A DNA stretch of 64,000 nucleotides. Source: Brachypodius melanocephalos (lineage: Eukaryota; Chordata; Aves; Passeriformes; Pycnonotidae). The notes under the pieces were generated by a model. That model was not told where the DNA came from, did no database searches, and worked only from the letters and a program-made list of their open reading frames with translations. The stretch lies in contig VZSR01003282.1 in NCBI GenBank assembly GCA_013398615.1, forward strand, positions 6,413,651 through 6,477,650, written 5' to 3'. Shown piece by piece: positions 13,369 to 25,750 of this stretch. Made by a program: the position numbers and the translations under genes. Positions within the stretch are counted from its first letter, which is position 1. The number at the start of each line of letters is the position of its first letter.

Positions 13369-14168
13369 AAAACTAAAGACTGAATCAAAACAAAGTTTGA
13401 GTTCACCTCCTTCAGAGACAGGGAAGTTACAGTCTTTGCTAAATCCTCAGTAATTTCTACTACCATTATCACTTTCTTATCACAAAGAAGTGGAATCCAG
13501 ACAGATTTTCTTCAAATCCTTTTATCTGCCAAAAACTCTACATCACCACAGAGTGATATTTCCATGGCAGATTTCACTCCTGCTGCTTCAGTTCTACACA
13601 ATACTTGATAGCCAGATGTGAAACAACTTAAAAAGAAAAAAAAAAAATTGTTTCATAACTCAAAACAAAGATAGGTATATTTCTTCCAAACTGCTAAACA
13701 ACTTGATTATTTCCCATATGCTCCCTTTTTCTTCTCCTGTCAGTTATTGCTCATTCCTTCAGGAAATAAATTACAGTGGATTATAAACTCCAGGTTTCAA
13801 CATGTCCTGGCTCAACACTGGACTTCCCCAGATTTTGTGGCCCACCTTGCTTTACAGAGTCAAGACTACGTTTTGTCATGCTGAACATGATTTAAAACAA
13901 AGAAAAACAAGATTTGCTATTTATTAACTTTTATACTTGCAGAGAGGCCTCAGAAGAAGAAATGCTGATTAATCATCATAATCTCTGTTCCTCCTGCTTT
14001 GCAGATTAGTACTAATTTTTTTTCCCTTGAAAACATTATCAATACTTAAAACACACAATGAAGAAAAGCTTATTCAGATGAACCAGTCTAGCCTGCCATC
14101 ATAGTGAGTTTTAAATTGTATGAAAAATACTATGTTTTGCTCTTGAATTTGTTATAATCAGCAGTGAA

Positions 14169-14202
14169 GATAAATACTTACAGCATGAGGATAAATACTT
14201 AC
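14169..14202. repeat. 13-bp direct repeat, period 21
   Basis: GATAAATACTTAC at 14169-14181 and 14190-14202. Confidence 0.88.
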
Positions 14203-16939
14203 GCCCCTGTCCTTCTACGTCTTATTTTATAATTTCTACCTACTCCAGTAGTATATAACAGTAGCATTTACAGAAGGTCAGGGAGGACAATTTGTGCCTC
14301 CACTCTTTACCACAAGGTTTCCAAGCAGTGTCAATAGATTACAGGGTGAACATGAAGCCTCACTCATTTCAGAATGACTTTCCATAGGTAAAGGGGCATG
14401 GCTGTACAAATTATAGAATCAGAGGTCTCAGTGTACTGTGAAATCTCAGTCCAAAACCAATAAATGCATGATGTAGCTCCACTGGAAGCAGGACTCTGGT
14501 AGGAAAGTCTGCTAATGAAATTGCACTGTTTCATCAACAAATGAGACTATAAAACACTTCATTTACTGCAGAGTTTTAAGCAGCAACTCTGATGCAAAAA
14601 AAAAAAACCCAAACCAAACCCAAACCCCAAACCCTTTTAAAAAAATTACCAAAATTATTAAACATTATGTTAATCAGATGCTCCACAAACACTATGGTTA
14701 TCCAGACAGAAATACCAAAATCATTAACAATCTCTAACATGAATTTGTCCAAAGTCAGCACTAAAATATTACAATTGGTAAAGAGAGGAAGGGTAATCCT
14801 AACATGGTTGTTGTGATCACTTCCTAGTGTACAGCTGAATGTTATAAAGAAAACTATCATCTGTATTTGTATTTGAAACACATACTTGTTTCAACTCCAG
14901 TAAAATGACAAATTGTTGGGTAAAAAAATACCTTCACCACAATTTTCACATTACCTCAATTGCTCTAACACAATATAAAAGGGATGTTATTGAAACATTA
15001 CAGACAAAACCAACATTGGTATTGTCACAATGTCCTCACCTAGCTTATTTTCTGAACAATTCCCTCCTAACAGAGAAGATATTTATATCACAATTATGCT
15101 GGAATCATATGGCTCCCAGGGTGTGCTGTCAGGAAACTGCCACGAAGGAAGAAGTAGAGACAAGTTTTTCATTTCCATTTGGCTGCCTCTGATCTGAGTA
15201 ATTGCCACTGATTGTTTCAAATGGATGAAGAGCAGGCACTTAAAACAGGCATTAGGTTCAGGCTCTACTCTAACCCCAGGTACTGTCCAGTCCAGAGGCA
15301 CCGGAGCAGTGACATTATCCACTCCTCAGCACAACACATCAATTGAACCTGAAGGAACCTACCTAAAGGTTTTTCCTGTTGCTGCTGTTTAATGGTTGTT
15401 TCAGACATTTTAACCTCAGTGTGGCAAAAGGTAAAAAACCTGTGGCTCTAATAAAAGGAATTGTGCTCTTTGCCTCAGGCAGTACGAAGTAATGCAAACA
15501 TTGCAAACGGAAAACTCTTACCAGGCTCCTTCAGTGTTGCTCCTGAATACCAAAATTGTGACTCTAGCCCACTCCAAGAATAATAAACAACATTCAAATC
15601 AACCTTAGAACTGATGAAAGATGTTTCCTTTCCAGGTAAGAACAATGAACTTTTGCCTATAAGCAACAACATGAGTATACATGTTCCAATTATCTGCAAA
15701 TCTAAGGAAATAACAACAGCAAGACTCTCTTGTCCAGCTGTAAAGAAAACACACAGGGATGTTTTTCATTTTATACATGATCCAGAAACTCTAACAGTGT
15801 TGTACTCTTTCACTGTCCATCTCAGTGGGAGTTTTTCCCACCAAGATCTTGTGCTGGATGCTGTGTGGCAGGAAGGTGGCACAGCCTGTCAGCACCCTGC
15901 AGGTGCTGCACCTCTCCAGGTTCTTGTTCCTGATCTACCTTCAGTTTTACCAAGACAAGACAGATGGAGCAAGGAAAAGGTCTGTCTGATCAAGATTAAC
16001 ATGACTTTAGCACCCTGGGACAGATAAACGCAGTCAGGATGAGCAGCTGAGAGCACCTCTGCTGCCACACTGTCCTCAGGCAATCACTTGCAAATCTGCT
16101 TTCCTAGACTTGCTCCTTGGTAGGCATTCCCCTACCAAAGGCAGCATTTGCTTCTCTATTTTGAGAATTTCAGCAGGTAACACCTTCTCAACAGAAAATA
16201 CTTATTTTTGCAGGAAACCCAAGGACAGACAAGACATAGCAGCACAGTTATCAACTTATTTACCAAGCTTCCTTAACCCTTCTGCTCTGTTCTCTTTTGG
16301 GGACTGCAAAGATCATTGGTCTTAGACCCAGACTTTCCTGTGAGTCAGGACTGCCAGCATCTGTTTCAACTTGGTGGCAGAACAAAACAGTCCATTCACT
16401 GAAGACAAAATGAATGACTTAATGTCATCTCAAAACATGTTTTCATTTTAACTGAATGTACCAGGTAGGTGATCTCTCTGTGTCAAATCCTAAGAGCCAC
16501 TATACATTGTAGGGAAAGACATTTTTAAATCATTACCACCAAATATAATAAATGCTTTCTTTCAGTTAATAACCAATAAAGTGCACATGATAGAATGGCA
16601 GAGCAGATTGATACCAATCTAAATAGTTAGGCTTTGAGAGAAAAGATCTCCCCAGTTTCATCACTCTAAAGTACAACCATTTAAAGCATGAAGCATCTAC
16701 TATAAATGGGTGAACAATTCTCTTTAGCAGAGATGTTGGTTTTCTAATGTGTTCAAGTTATCGCAGAAGAAAGATCTTCCACTGAGCTTGGACTTCAGTT
16801 TGCCATTGATAAAGGCTAGACTTTGAGTTTTGTTTTCTAAGACATTCCAAATACCTAATACTGCAAAATTGTTATGCTCATGAGAGAAAAGGTTTAGATT
16901 TAACAGCCCATAAATAATTTCAGTAATTGCCATGCAAAC

Positions 16940-17107
16940 CTGCTACATTAAGCTTTTCAGCTGCTCCTAAGCTGGGAGCAGAAGTGGTAGTATTGTTGGT
17001 CGAGTTTGCTCCTGTTCCATTAAGTACAAGATTTTCCACCTTGGACTCCAACTTCCCGATGCGCTGCAAGATGTTATCCAACAGGACAGCAAGTGTCTTC
17101 TTCAAAT
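16940..17107 (-). CDS. MGAT5: GnT-V coding exon: stem helix and N-glycosylation cluster (residues 80-135, first base of codon 136)
   Basis: The exon starts after CCTTTTCAG and opens with codons for DLKKTLAVLLDNILQRI, a heptad-like amphipathic helix at about residues 80-107, as in MGAT5. It then encodes four overlapping or adjacent sequons: N109-GT, N114-ST, N117-NT and N118-TT, followed by a Ser/Thr/Ala/Pro-rich linker. Length is 168 nt, with phase 1 at both ends. The donor is CAG|GTTTGC, weaker than its neighbours. Read-through would add only six residues before a stop at 16920-16922. The preceding intron is 4.3 kb and the following one 12.4 kb. Stem function (spacing the catalytic domain from the membrane, site of proteolytic release) is family knowledge, not visible here. 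Confidence 0.94.
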
Positions 17108-17200
17108 CTGAAAAGGAAAATGAATAGTTAAACTGCTTAATAATGCAGTGCACACTTGTCAGACAGAATCAAAAAATAGACACAAGAATGAGACTGGAGA

Positions 17201-17233
17201 TACATATATATATACACACATACACACACATAT
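17201..17233. repeat. Short (TA)n(CA)n microsatellite
   Basis: TA units followed by CACA units over 33 bp, about 90 bp upstream (in gene sense) of the 168-nt coding exon's acceptor. Confidence 0.85.
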
Positions 17234-19786
17234 TTTCTCAGTGCAAATCTTTGCCATCACCATCTCTAAACACTCATGTTCCCTACTTTGTTCAGCCTCA
17301 GATGCAAGATTCCCTGACCATGGAACTTGTCAGCCTGTCTATTTTATGAAGCACACTGCAACTCATGGATATCCACATTCAAGGTGAAACGTGAGCCTTT
17401 ACGGGAACACAAAAATACTTGTTTTGCAATGGCTCTAGTAATAAGAAGCTGCTTAAACAATAATGAGTCTAAACCTAAATCCATATTCAAACACTATCAA
17501 GAACAGTCTGTTGATACTCAGTCACCTGAGTATCCCCTTCCCAAAAAGGATAGCTTTGAACCAGTACAAAAACCTTCTCCTGCATCTCCTCCACATAACC
17601 AGCTTCTGCACTGACACATTCAAAATAAATAATAATTTCTAAAAAAAAGTTAAGTTCAACCTTTCTGTTGTATTCACAAAACACCAAAAATCCTGTTTCC
17701 TTTCTTCAGTCTGTTGGTGATTGTCTCTGTTGGGTCTGACACAGCCCTTCCTTGGCATGAAAGGCAATGAACAATAACAGGAATTTGCATATCAAATGAC
17801 AACGGGGAAAGAGTTCTCTGACATTTTATTCCTTTTTTCCTTTCCTTCCTGGCTTTTATTTTGTTCAGATTCCTTGAAGGAACACAAGACACTTTGGCAA
17901 GCCAAAAGGACTGAGGGCAAGAGGAGAAAACTAAACCACTATTAGACTAAATTGTATAATTATAATGGCAATGAGCCAAGGAAGATGAAACTATTGTCAT
18001 TTATTCATTTACCCTTGTAAAGATTAAAGAATCCTTAGTACAAGGAATTTACATTATTTTTCCATTTAGTTACATAAAATAATAGCATGTGTTTTGGTAT
18101 AATTTATTAATAATATATATTTTCTGTTTTACACAACTTTAGAATCAAATAACATTCGGATCTATAATAGAAAACTTTTCCATACATCTGAAGAGATTCC
18201 ACTGTCTCTACATCAGTTGTATTTTTGCCACATTCACTCAGTGCTTTTTTATTTTTCCCATTACTATCTCAATTCTTATGCAAATGAGAGACTAAATAAG
18301 AAAATGTTACTACTTTAGAAAGCTTGTAATTGTTTTCTCCAAACAAAGGAGAATCATATTTATTCCATGGTGTCATAAAGAAAGCTTTTCTCATTATAAT
18401 TGTGTTTTCCTTTGTCCTGTAAGGATCAGAAGGTGGAATCTGAAGGACTAGTCCACACATCTGGACTGTTTTAAAAAGGGTACAGAAATCATTTAATGGC
18501 ATAGTGTGCAGAAGAAAAGGAAACTTTGGACTTAACATGAACAAAACCACGGTACAGAAGGAAGAAACAGTCTAGGAAAAAGCAGTAAAAATTATTCAGG
18601 AAACAGTGAGGAAGAAACATAGCCTACATAAAAGCATACACAGATCATAAAGACAAAAGAGGTTCAATTTATTATTTTTTCATTCTGATAAAATTATTAT
18701 TCTTTAATTCTGGTATCAAAACACTGATATCAGAGGTGTCAGAACAAGAAGGCAAGGGGAGGGCAGAAGCAAAGATTCATAGAATTTTGGTAAAAAAAAC
18801 CCATTTACTGCTATAAAGAAAAATCTAATATTCACTGTATATATCTGAACTGTAACTTTTAAAAGGAAAATGTTTGAGCCACCTCCCTGACAGGTGAATA
18901 CACGAGAGAAAGAGAAAGTGAGAAAGTAAACAAGCTGTGCAACCACAATGAAGGAGTGACTGAAAACCTTTCAGGTGGGTAAAAGCAGCCAAACTCATCA
19001 GACATTAAATTTATTCTTGAACATGCAAACCACGACTGTGCTCACTTAAAGCAATCAAAGGATAACATTAAGAAAAATAAAAAGGATAAATAAGCAGAAG
19101 CATTAATCTTCCCAGAATATTGATGAAACCTCTACCAATTATTTTTAGCATGAGTCATTAATGTGTTTATTTCTGAAGACCTAACCTGATTATTTGCTAG
19201 CAACAAGTCATTTGGTATGCCAAACAGGACAAATTAATTTATTAAGTAATTACCTTACCCAGTTTCATAAACTATTATTTAATATGGTGTTATTGACTCA
19301 CCATAGCGCTTTTCCCCGAAATATTTTAAATGACTGCATTACTATTATTTTCCATCTTTCCAAACTACTTCATTGAAAACACCTGGTCAAACTTAAAGTT
19401 TATGTCTTTAATCTTAAAAATCTTCTCAGCCATGGACTTGAAATTGCTACACAAACCTTGGCTTTCCCTTCACAGAAGTGTCACAAAGTTATTTCACCCG
19501 CTTCCAAATGCAGTTTAACTTCTCCTTGGGAACTTGACCAGTGTTTGGAGGCAAGTCAACTTATTCCCCAGCAGGATTTGGAACAGGAAATTAATGCCAC
19601 AGGCAACAAGCTGCAGGGGGAACTTTGCTTATGGATATCCTGTACCCATATTAATGCAGTTACCTTCACTATCTGGAGCCGGATTGTTTGGGGTTTGTGT
19701 GTATTCTTTTACATTTCATCCACCATCAAGCACTCCTGCACAGTAACAGGACACTGGTAATAGCTGTACAGCAGATAAAGTTTTGT

Positions 19787-19840
19787 TTTGAGCCTAATCA
19801 CACAATACATCACATATTTATTTGAGCCTAATCACACAAT
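19787..19840. repeat. 20-bp direct repeat, period 34
   Basis: TTTGAGCCTAATCACACAAT at 19787-19806 and 19821-19840, separated by 14 bp. Confidence 0.93.
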
Positions 19841-21421
19841 CCTCTAAGGATTTCCACTTGCTCAGAGATCCTCAACCCAAATATTTGTCAGGTGATTGAA
19901 GAGACGGGGTCCCCACGGTTTGCATCATGAAATTGATTTTATAGAACACACTGCTGGTTTATACACCTTTCAAGCATAACAACCATGTCTATGTCTCAGT
20001 AACACAGCTTAACTATGGGCTAGTACAGACTTGTACAACCCAAAAACCACACATGCACACACTCTGATCCCTTCCTCCTCCACGGTCTTGCCTTGACTTG
20101 CCAGGGCTCGTAGCCCTCTAGCACATCTACATCTGTCATGAGTTCAGAGTACCTTGAGTCCTGCTTCCCAGCTGTATTCCCATAAATATTGACCTAGCAC
20201 CACTCTGTTTTGCTTGTGTTGCTTTGTAAGGCTACAGTTCCACTATAGTTCAACATGCAGCCACAAATCTGGAGATAGAGAATAAGGGCAGGTGGTTGTT
20301 TAAGAAATGAAGCAATTTAATTGTTAGCTATGTTGGGGATAATAATCCCAGGCTTACAGGCAAGCAAATGCACACCAATTCAAAAATTTGCTTTTTAGAG
20401 GAAAAAGGAGTGGCGAAAAAAACAAGACACAGAGAGAACTTCCAGCAGGATATTTTCACTGTATGCACCAAAAAGTATAAAGAGAAAACTAGAGAAAAAA
20501 GTGCAGCTATTCTATCTGTTGCATCCTAGTCTACATTCTTTGTCTAAGCATACGAAAAGTAACTACTCAGTTTCTTCAGAGCTGAATATTAAGACAACTA
20601 TAAAAGAAAACAAATCCAAATGATTAATTAGTTTTCCAGACAGTCTGGAAGTGCATAGGTAAACAGGAAAGAAAGTGAGTCTAAAAACTGCTAAACAAGT
20701 AAGGCGTATTATGTGATCTTAACAGACTGAAAAGGAACCACACCTAGCCTGAAATTTGATTATAGTTTTATTTTAGTAATATTTTTGGGTAATATGCTTT
20801 GTTCTTTTCTGCTTGATTTGTCTGACTCATGCACAAAAACTTAACTCTTATGTACAAACTGGAAGAGAGTAAGGATTAAAACCTAGCACCAAACAAAGCA
20901 CTAAAACTCACAGTTTTCTGCCCAGAGGCAAACAGGATATACTTAAGCTTAATTTAAGATTATGCCAGATAAAAAAAAAGCCCTTAAACATTAAGTAAAC
21001 TGAACTGAACAAAGAAATTAAATGGGAAAGAAGAAGAAATAAATGTAACAAGTCTCCATTTTATAACTAAGGCAAGTTTTTCCAAAGGGAATTTCTTAGA
21101 TCACAGAAATGAAAACTGAAAAGCCTCCCAACCATCTCAAAAACACCAAAAAAGGTTTTTAAAACTGAGTTTTAATAAATAACCTAAGGCATACTAGATA
21201 GTTACTAGACAGATGTAATAAAAATTAGCAAACAGCGTCATTTCCAAGTGACTGGAAATGTAAAGTTTATCCCAATTAAAAGGGAGGGCCATTTTCTCCA
21301 TTTGTACAGAAAATGCACAGGGTAAAGTACTGCCAATTGAGCAGCATTATGAAAAAAAAGCTTGGACAATTGAGGAAAAAGCCTTAATCAGATTATCAAA
21401 TAATCCAGAGAACACACTTAC

Positions 21422-21659
21422 CGTATGCTGTCACTGTTCCAACATAAGGCCCATCAACTACATTTTTATTTTCTTCAGCTAATGCTTTGATGTATCTTTT
21501 GCTGAGGTCCAAAATTTGCTCACGCAGGACTGAACTGCTTTCATGCTGTGTTTGTTGCTGAATAGTAAAATGCAGAAGCATCATTCCCCAAATAAAACCA
21601 AAAGTCACCAGAAAAAAGCCAAGTTTCTGAGAGGACAGCTTCCATGGAGAGAATGCCAT
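21422..21659 (-). CDS. MGAT5: GnT-V coding exon: cytoplasmic tail, membrane anchor, start of stem (residues 1-79 and first base of codon 80)
   Basis: Translation begins at MAFSPWKLSSQK, matching the MGAT5 amino terminus. The ATG at 21659 has A at -3 and G at +4, a strong initiation context. Residues 1-12 form a short basic cytoplasmic tail. Residues 13 to about 31 (LGFFLVTFGF, then IWGMMLLHF) are the signal-anchor that places the enzyme in the Golgi membrane with its carboxyl end in the lumen. Residues from about 36 to 79 begin the stem and include the conserved stretch EQILDLSKRYIKALAEEN. An open frame continues 5' of this ATG, but without an in-frame ATG, so this start is favoured. From memory, the mammalian tail is one residue longer (MALFTPWK against MAFSPWK). 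The exon ends in phase 1 at a GTAAGT donor. Confidence 0.95.
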
Positions 21660-21696
21660 GATTCCCAGCAGCTTCACACAGTCACTACAAAGGTTC

Positions 21697-21726
21697 CTAA
21701 AGCATAAAGCCAAAGAGCAAGTTCAT
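21697..21726 (-). promoter_or_regulatory. Upstream ORF 2 in MGAT5 5'UTR (9 codons plus stop), overlapping an alternative acceptor
   Basis: The ATG in context GGACCATGA has A at -3. The frame encodes MNLLFGFML and stops at TAG, 37 nt before the main ATG. The AG of that stop is also the AG of a possible 3' splice site (TTTAG|GAACC). Use of that splice site would remove both upstream ORFs. Confidence 0.45.
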
Positions 21727-21768
21727 GGTCCAGGTATATAAATAAATATCACAGAGCAGGACTCAGTC

Positions 21769-21813
21769 TTATTCCAACTCCTTTGTCAACACATATCCGT
21801 GCTTCAGTTCCAT
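21769..21813 (-). promoter_or_regulatory. Upstream ORF 1 in MGAT5 5'UTR (14 codons plus stop)
   Basis: The ATG follows directly after the first base of the exon if the acceptor at 21815-21816 is used. The frame encodes MELKHGYVLTKELE and ends at TAA. G is at +4; the -3 base would come from exon 1 and is unknown. A second, minimal ATG-TGT-TGA frame lies inside it at 21786-21794. Peptide function is unlikely; a role in tuning initiation at the main ATG is inference. Confidence 0.45.
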
Positions 21814-22129
21814 CCTGTGGAAAGAGGAGAGAGAAAAAAGCACGGTTAGCACACCTGAAGTTTTTAGTAGCCACACTTGATCTTCCCTCTAACTGGTACC
21901 AACCAAGAGCAGACAATATGCTTGCTCTGTAAATGTTTAATTTGCATGTCTCATCATTGTACTGTAGTAGCCAGAGCAAAAAGAGGCTGAGAAAAGCACT
22001 GGAAAGACAACAAAGCAGGAGTGATGTGCCTGAGCAGGTGGAGAACACCTCACAGGATCTGGATCAAATTCCCTGCCTGTAGTGGTTTCTGAGCTGTATT
22101 TCAAAGCGAGGCTGTTGTTACATATTTAT

Positions 22130-22144
22130 TTGTGTGTGTGTGTA
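22130..22144. repeat. Short (TG)n microsatellite
   Basis: Seven consecutive TG units, about 315 bp upstream in gene sense of the first coding exon. Confidence 0.85.
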
Positions 22145-25100
22145 TGCAAAACTTTGCGATGTTGCCAGCGCAGCAATTTAAGACAATTCTCAATGTAATT
22201 CAGTTCTCAGAAAACAAGTAATTTTAGCTGGCAGTGACACTGCTCGGAGTTCCTGGCAAGAGCTGCAGCATATGGCTAGATAGGTGATCAGGAAATCAGA
22301 CTCCCTCAGGGGTATAAAGAGGAAAGAAGAATTCTACATTATTTAAGCCAATACACTCTCCTGGCTTCCAGTGCAAGCAGTTGGGAGGCTGGAATAATGT
22401 CCTGCTCCTGTGTGGCCTCTGCTGTGCACAGTTGCTTCTTATCCATAAAACATACTCCAATGAGGCTGCTCTTTGCAACTAAATCAAAACCACAAACTTC
22501 TGAATGCTGCAACATGTCTTTTATACATAAAGTAATATTCTCAAAGCTTTTCACACACAAGGGAAAAAGAATTGTAAGAAAGGCCTTCAAGATACAGTAG
22601 GACCAACTTTTCAGGGTAAACTCAATTATAAAACCTGGCATGAAGAATACAAAGGCAAGAAATGGTCTGTGATGAGAGTTAGAGGCAGGGTCCTTAGCCT
22701 AAAGTCCAACTAGAAGAGGGGTAATTAAAAGGTAATTAGGTGTAACCTAGCATGTTAGAACACAGATTTGGTAAAATGTTATCCTTTTAACTTCATAATG
22801 CTCCCAAACAGGATTAGAGAACATAATGTTCCATTCCGTGCTTCCACAGATAATGCAGATGTTGCTCTGTTTTAATAGGATAATTACTCAGATGTCTTCT
22901 AGCAGTGCTCCCTGCTTGTTAAAACTCCCCATAGATCTTCTGCTTCCAGTTGAACCAGGAGTTCTGCAGCAGGACAGGAATACTTTTGGAGGACTTCAAC
23001 ATGTTTGAGTGTGCACATTTCCCATCATTGATTCAGACTGATTGTAGAAGTGAAGGTACAAACATTACTTAAACTAAAATCAGGCAAGGCAGACACTGCC
23101 CCGTGCACTCAGGCTGCTAAAAGAACAATCTGCAGCCATCTCTTGCTAAAGGACGAATGGGGCAGAGAAATTAATTGCAAGTACAGTGAAAAACATCATA
23201 AAGCCCTCAAGCTGGCTTTTTTTCACACTGAAAATATCTCAGCAAAAAAAATGAACAGTCTCAATAGAGGAAATGAAGGACTCTGTTTAATGCTGCTCTA
23301 CATAAATTTCAGTTAATTTTCCAAGAAATGGCAGGGAGAAATTTTACTTCTTTCTGTTTGTTTAACTATAGTCTTGAGATATTTTTGGTCTGACTGAATA
23401 GCAGAATATTTTTACTTCATTAAAAGCTGAAAGTTTTACTCTTCTTTTGCAGTTTTGGGTGTGATAGAATATAGAAAATTCCATAGTCTAAAACAATAAA
23501 CCGACTTTAAAAAAAAATCTAAAATGTTCAAGATAAACTCCCTCAGTGACTTAACTTCAAGTAAGCACTGACAGCATCCTCTACAGCAATAAGATCTGTG
23601 GTTAAACAGTCAATATTTCTTCCTCAATTATCACTTATTTGTGAAGCCGAAAACACTGAATAAGAAAGTAAACCTATCACCACCATATTTTAGGAGACAA
23701 GTGCTAATGATTGTTTATGACTAGTTGTTTAGTGTGAAAAAAAACTCTGAACATAAATAATATTAAAAATGGCAATTAAAAATGCAAGTATTTCCCAGTT
23801 TTCTTTTAAAAGTTCTAGAACAGAAAGAAAGATGGTATAAGAAACAGGGTAACGACACTGAACTATGAGAATGATGTCCTTAAAGAAGTGTTGACTTTTC
23901 TGTTCTATTTATCAACAGAAAAATAAATCTTAAATCCACTTTAAAACTGTAAGAAGGTAGACAGAAAATATTAAACTTTTGCCGTAAGAAAGGACCAAAT
24001 TCATTGAGAGATGGAAAAATGGCCCCATTATTTCAACAAAGAAGCAGAAAACCCCAAACTCCAAACATCAACAACAAGCTCTATTTTTCCTCAAGCAATT
24101 CCAGTGGCCAGCAACTTGATGAGTGCCCAACAACATGTACTTAACTAATTAACTTCACAGCTCTGCTGGTGGCCATGGAGGTTTCTGAAGTGCACAGCAG
24201 AATGAATCTCTGTGCTTCCCTGAACCTCCATGGGCAGCTGCAGTGACTTTGGTATATATTTAATCCCAGATTTGACAGCTGTCAAAGGACTGCAACACAA
24301 CTATTCCTCAGTTAATGATCACCACACACCTATAATGAATCATTATTTGGTACCTAAGTGGACAGTGGACAGAAAATATCAAGGAGTGATGTGGGATGCA
24401 TGAAGACAGCAGCACAGAAATGTCTCAGTGTATTTCTGTTTTGACAGGAAATTAATAACTGAACTGAGCAAGAGCTGAAGCAATAAACACACATTTGTCT
24501 ACTGTAATCACTGATGGATTTTGATTGACAAGTTACGTCTGCCCATACCAAGTAAGATATCCCAAAACTTCAGGTGGCAGTGCATTTCTGTTATTCTCCT
24601 GCACATCTTATCAGTGTTCCAAAGGAGGTCACCCTGTTAATTACTAAGGCTTTTCCCTAGTCTAGTCTCCAAATGCACATATTTAAAGAGGATAGGGACA
24701 CTCATATTTGTTTGTGCCTCTAAGGAATGACAGGTGCCTTTTTTTTTTGCACCCACTCATCACCCCCTTTTCTAAGCTTTGGAAAGGTGTGGTTTCACTC
24801 CAAGACATCTCTTGAAATAATTTCAGCACCCTCCTGGAAAATGGATGTTATAATTGTGAGGGTTTTTGTGAAACTGTTAGGAAGATAATTCCTCTTGATT
24901 TAGTCAGAGCAGTTAATGTACAAAAACTATACACCAAGTGTGAAAAAAAGGATGAAAGTGAAAAGATACAGGAGGCAAGAACACCTCTAATAAAACAAAC
25001 ATCTTTGTTATTTCTTTCTCAAATTCAACTCTGGCCAGCCAGAATCCCACCACAACTGAAATAACATTCTGCAGGGTAGTAAGCAGGTGTTTGGGTTTTG

Positions 25101-25711
25101 GGGGTTGTTTTTAAACAGACTAGTTACAGCTCCTGTGAAAAACATAAGCACAATTTACAACTGAACTGCCCCTACCCTGAAAAAAAATGATTCACATATT
25201 TATTTGAAAAAGGGCTAACCTTACACCCATTTACACAGGCATAAGAATTTTTAAAAACTGAAAGTACTATTATATAGCTTCACTAGAAACACATTTTTTC
25301 TGTTCTGTATTTCATGAACTTCTGCTCAACAGCTGGTCAATTGACTGCTAGAGAGGATAACATTACCATGCTGATGTCATCACTACAAAAGAAACATCAC
25401 ACTATAAACAATCATCTCAGAGAAGTACTCTAATTAAAGTGATCTGTTCATCAGGGGTGCAAACCACACATTCCTCAGCATTTTAAGATTTTACTCTTTT
25501 TTTAAAAATACTTAAAATAGAGTACAAACAGTTCATGTGAACACATATCCACATATTCCTCTTCACTTTTTAAGAAGGAGAATTAATCATCTACAAGAGA
25601 TTTAGCAAAGTCTCTCTATAAGTATGTACATATACACAGCTTGATATTCTCTGTCCAATCTGCACCTATATTAGAAATGGTACTTAGGGTAAGCTTGGAA
25701 CACCACTATCC

Positions 25712-25750
25712 TCAGGATACTCAGGATTAAATCAGGATACTCAGGATTAA
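25712..25750. repeat. 19-bp direct repeat, period 20
   Basis: TCAGGATACTCAGGATTAA at 25712-25730 and 25732-25750. The unit is itself made of two TCAGGAT words. Confidence 0.93.

Larger units (their letters stand above)
4560..16939 (-). other. MGAT5 intron 3
   Basis: A 12.4-kb phase-1 intron. It contains a CR1 fragment at 12944-13368, a T19 run at 11198-11216, tandem duplications at 7181, 8877, 11839 and 14169, and a run of CCCAAA-like words at 14597-14636. The stretch 10540-10870 is more GC-rich than its surroundings and unexplained. Open frames of up to 154 codons (6649-7113) and 137 codons (15614-16027) resemble no family I know. Confidence 0.85.
17108..21421 (-). other. MGAT5 intron 2
   Basis: A 4.3-kb phase-1 intron with a GTAAGT donor and a TTTTCAG acceptor. 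It contains a small AT/CA microsatellite at 17201-17233 and a 20-bp direct repeat at 19787-19840. Otherwise it is AT-rich unique DNA with no gene signal. Confidence 0.9.
21422..21814 (-). other. MGAT5: MGAT5 exon 2: 5'UTR plus first coding segment
   Basis: The coding part is 21422-21659 (see the CDS entry). On the 5' side I place the exon start at 21814, because the minus strand reads a long uninterrupted pyrimidine tract followed by CCACAG at 21815-21820. This is the strongest 3' splice site nearby. It gives a 155-nt 5'UTR segment with three short upstream ORFs. A second plausible acceptor (TTTAG, with the AG at 21697-21698) would start the exon at 21696 and leave only 37 nt of leader. The 3' border is TACG|GTAAGT, a near-consensus donor. 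Exon numbering assumes a single non-coding exon 1, which the sequence does not prove. Confidence 0.75.

Noticed and set aside
14597..14636. CCCAAA/CCCAAACC words that resemble an interstitial telomere repeat
   Set aside because: The vertebrate telomere unit is CCCTAA; no T is present in the units and the spacing is irregular. Treated as low-complexity A/C sequence.
15614..16027. 137-codon plus-strand frame
   Set aside because: No recognisable family or domain, and no supporting context; a GC-richer patch explains the lack of stops.
21660..21713. Amino-terminal extension of MGAT5 in frame with the main ATG (starting near 21713)
   Set aside because: The extension has no ATG and would need a TTG start. 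The ATG at 21659 has a strong context and matches the known protein start.
21749..22048. 99-codon minus-strand frame just upstream of the first coding exon
   Set aside because: It crosses the strong acceptor pyrimidine tract and has no family resemblance; it mixes intron and 5'UTR.
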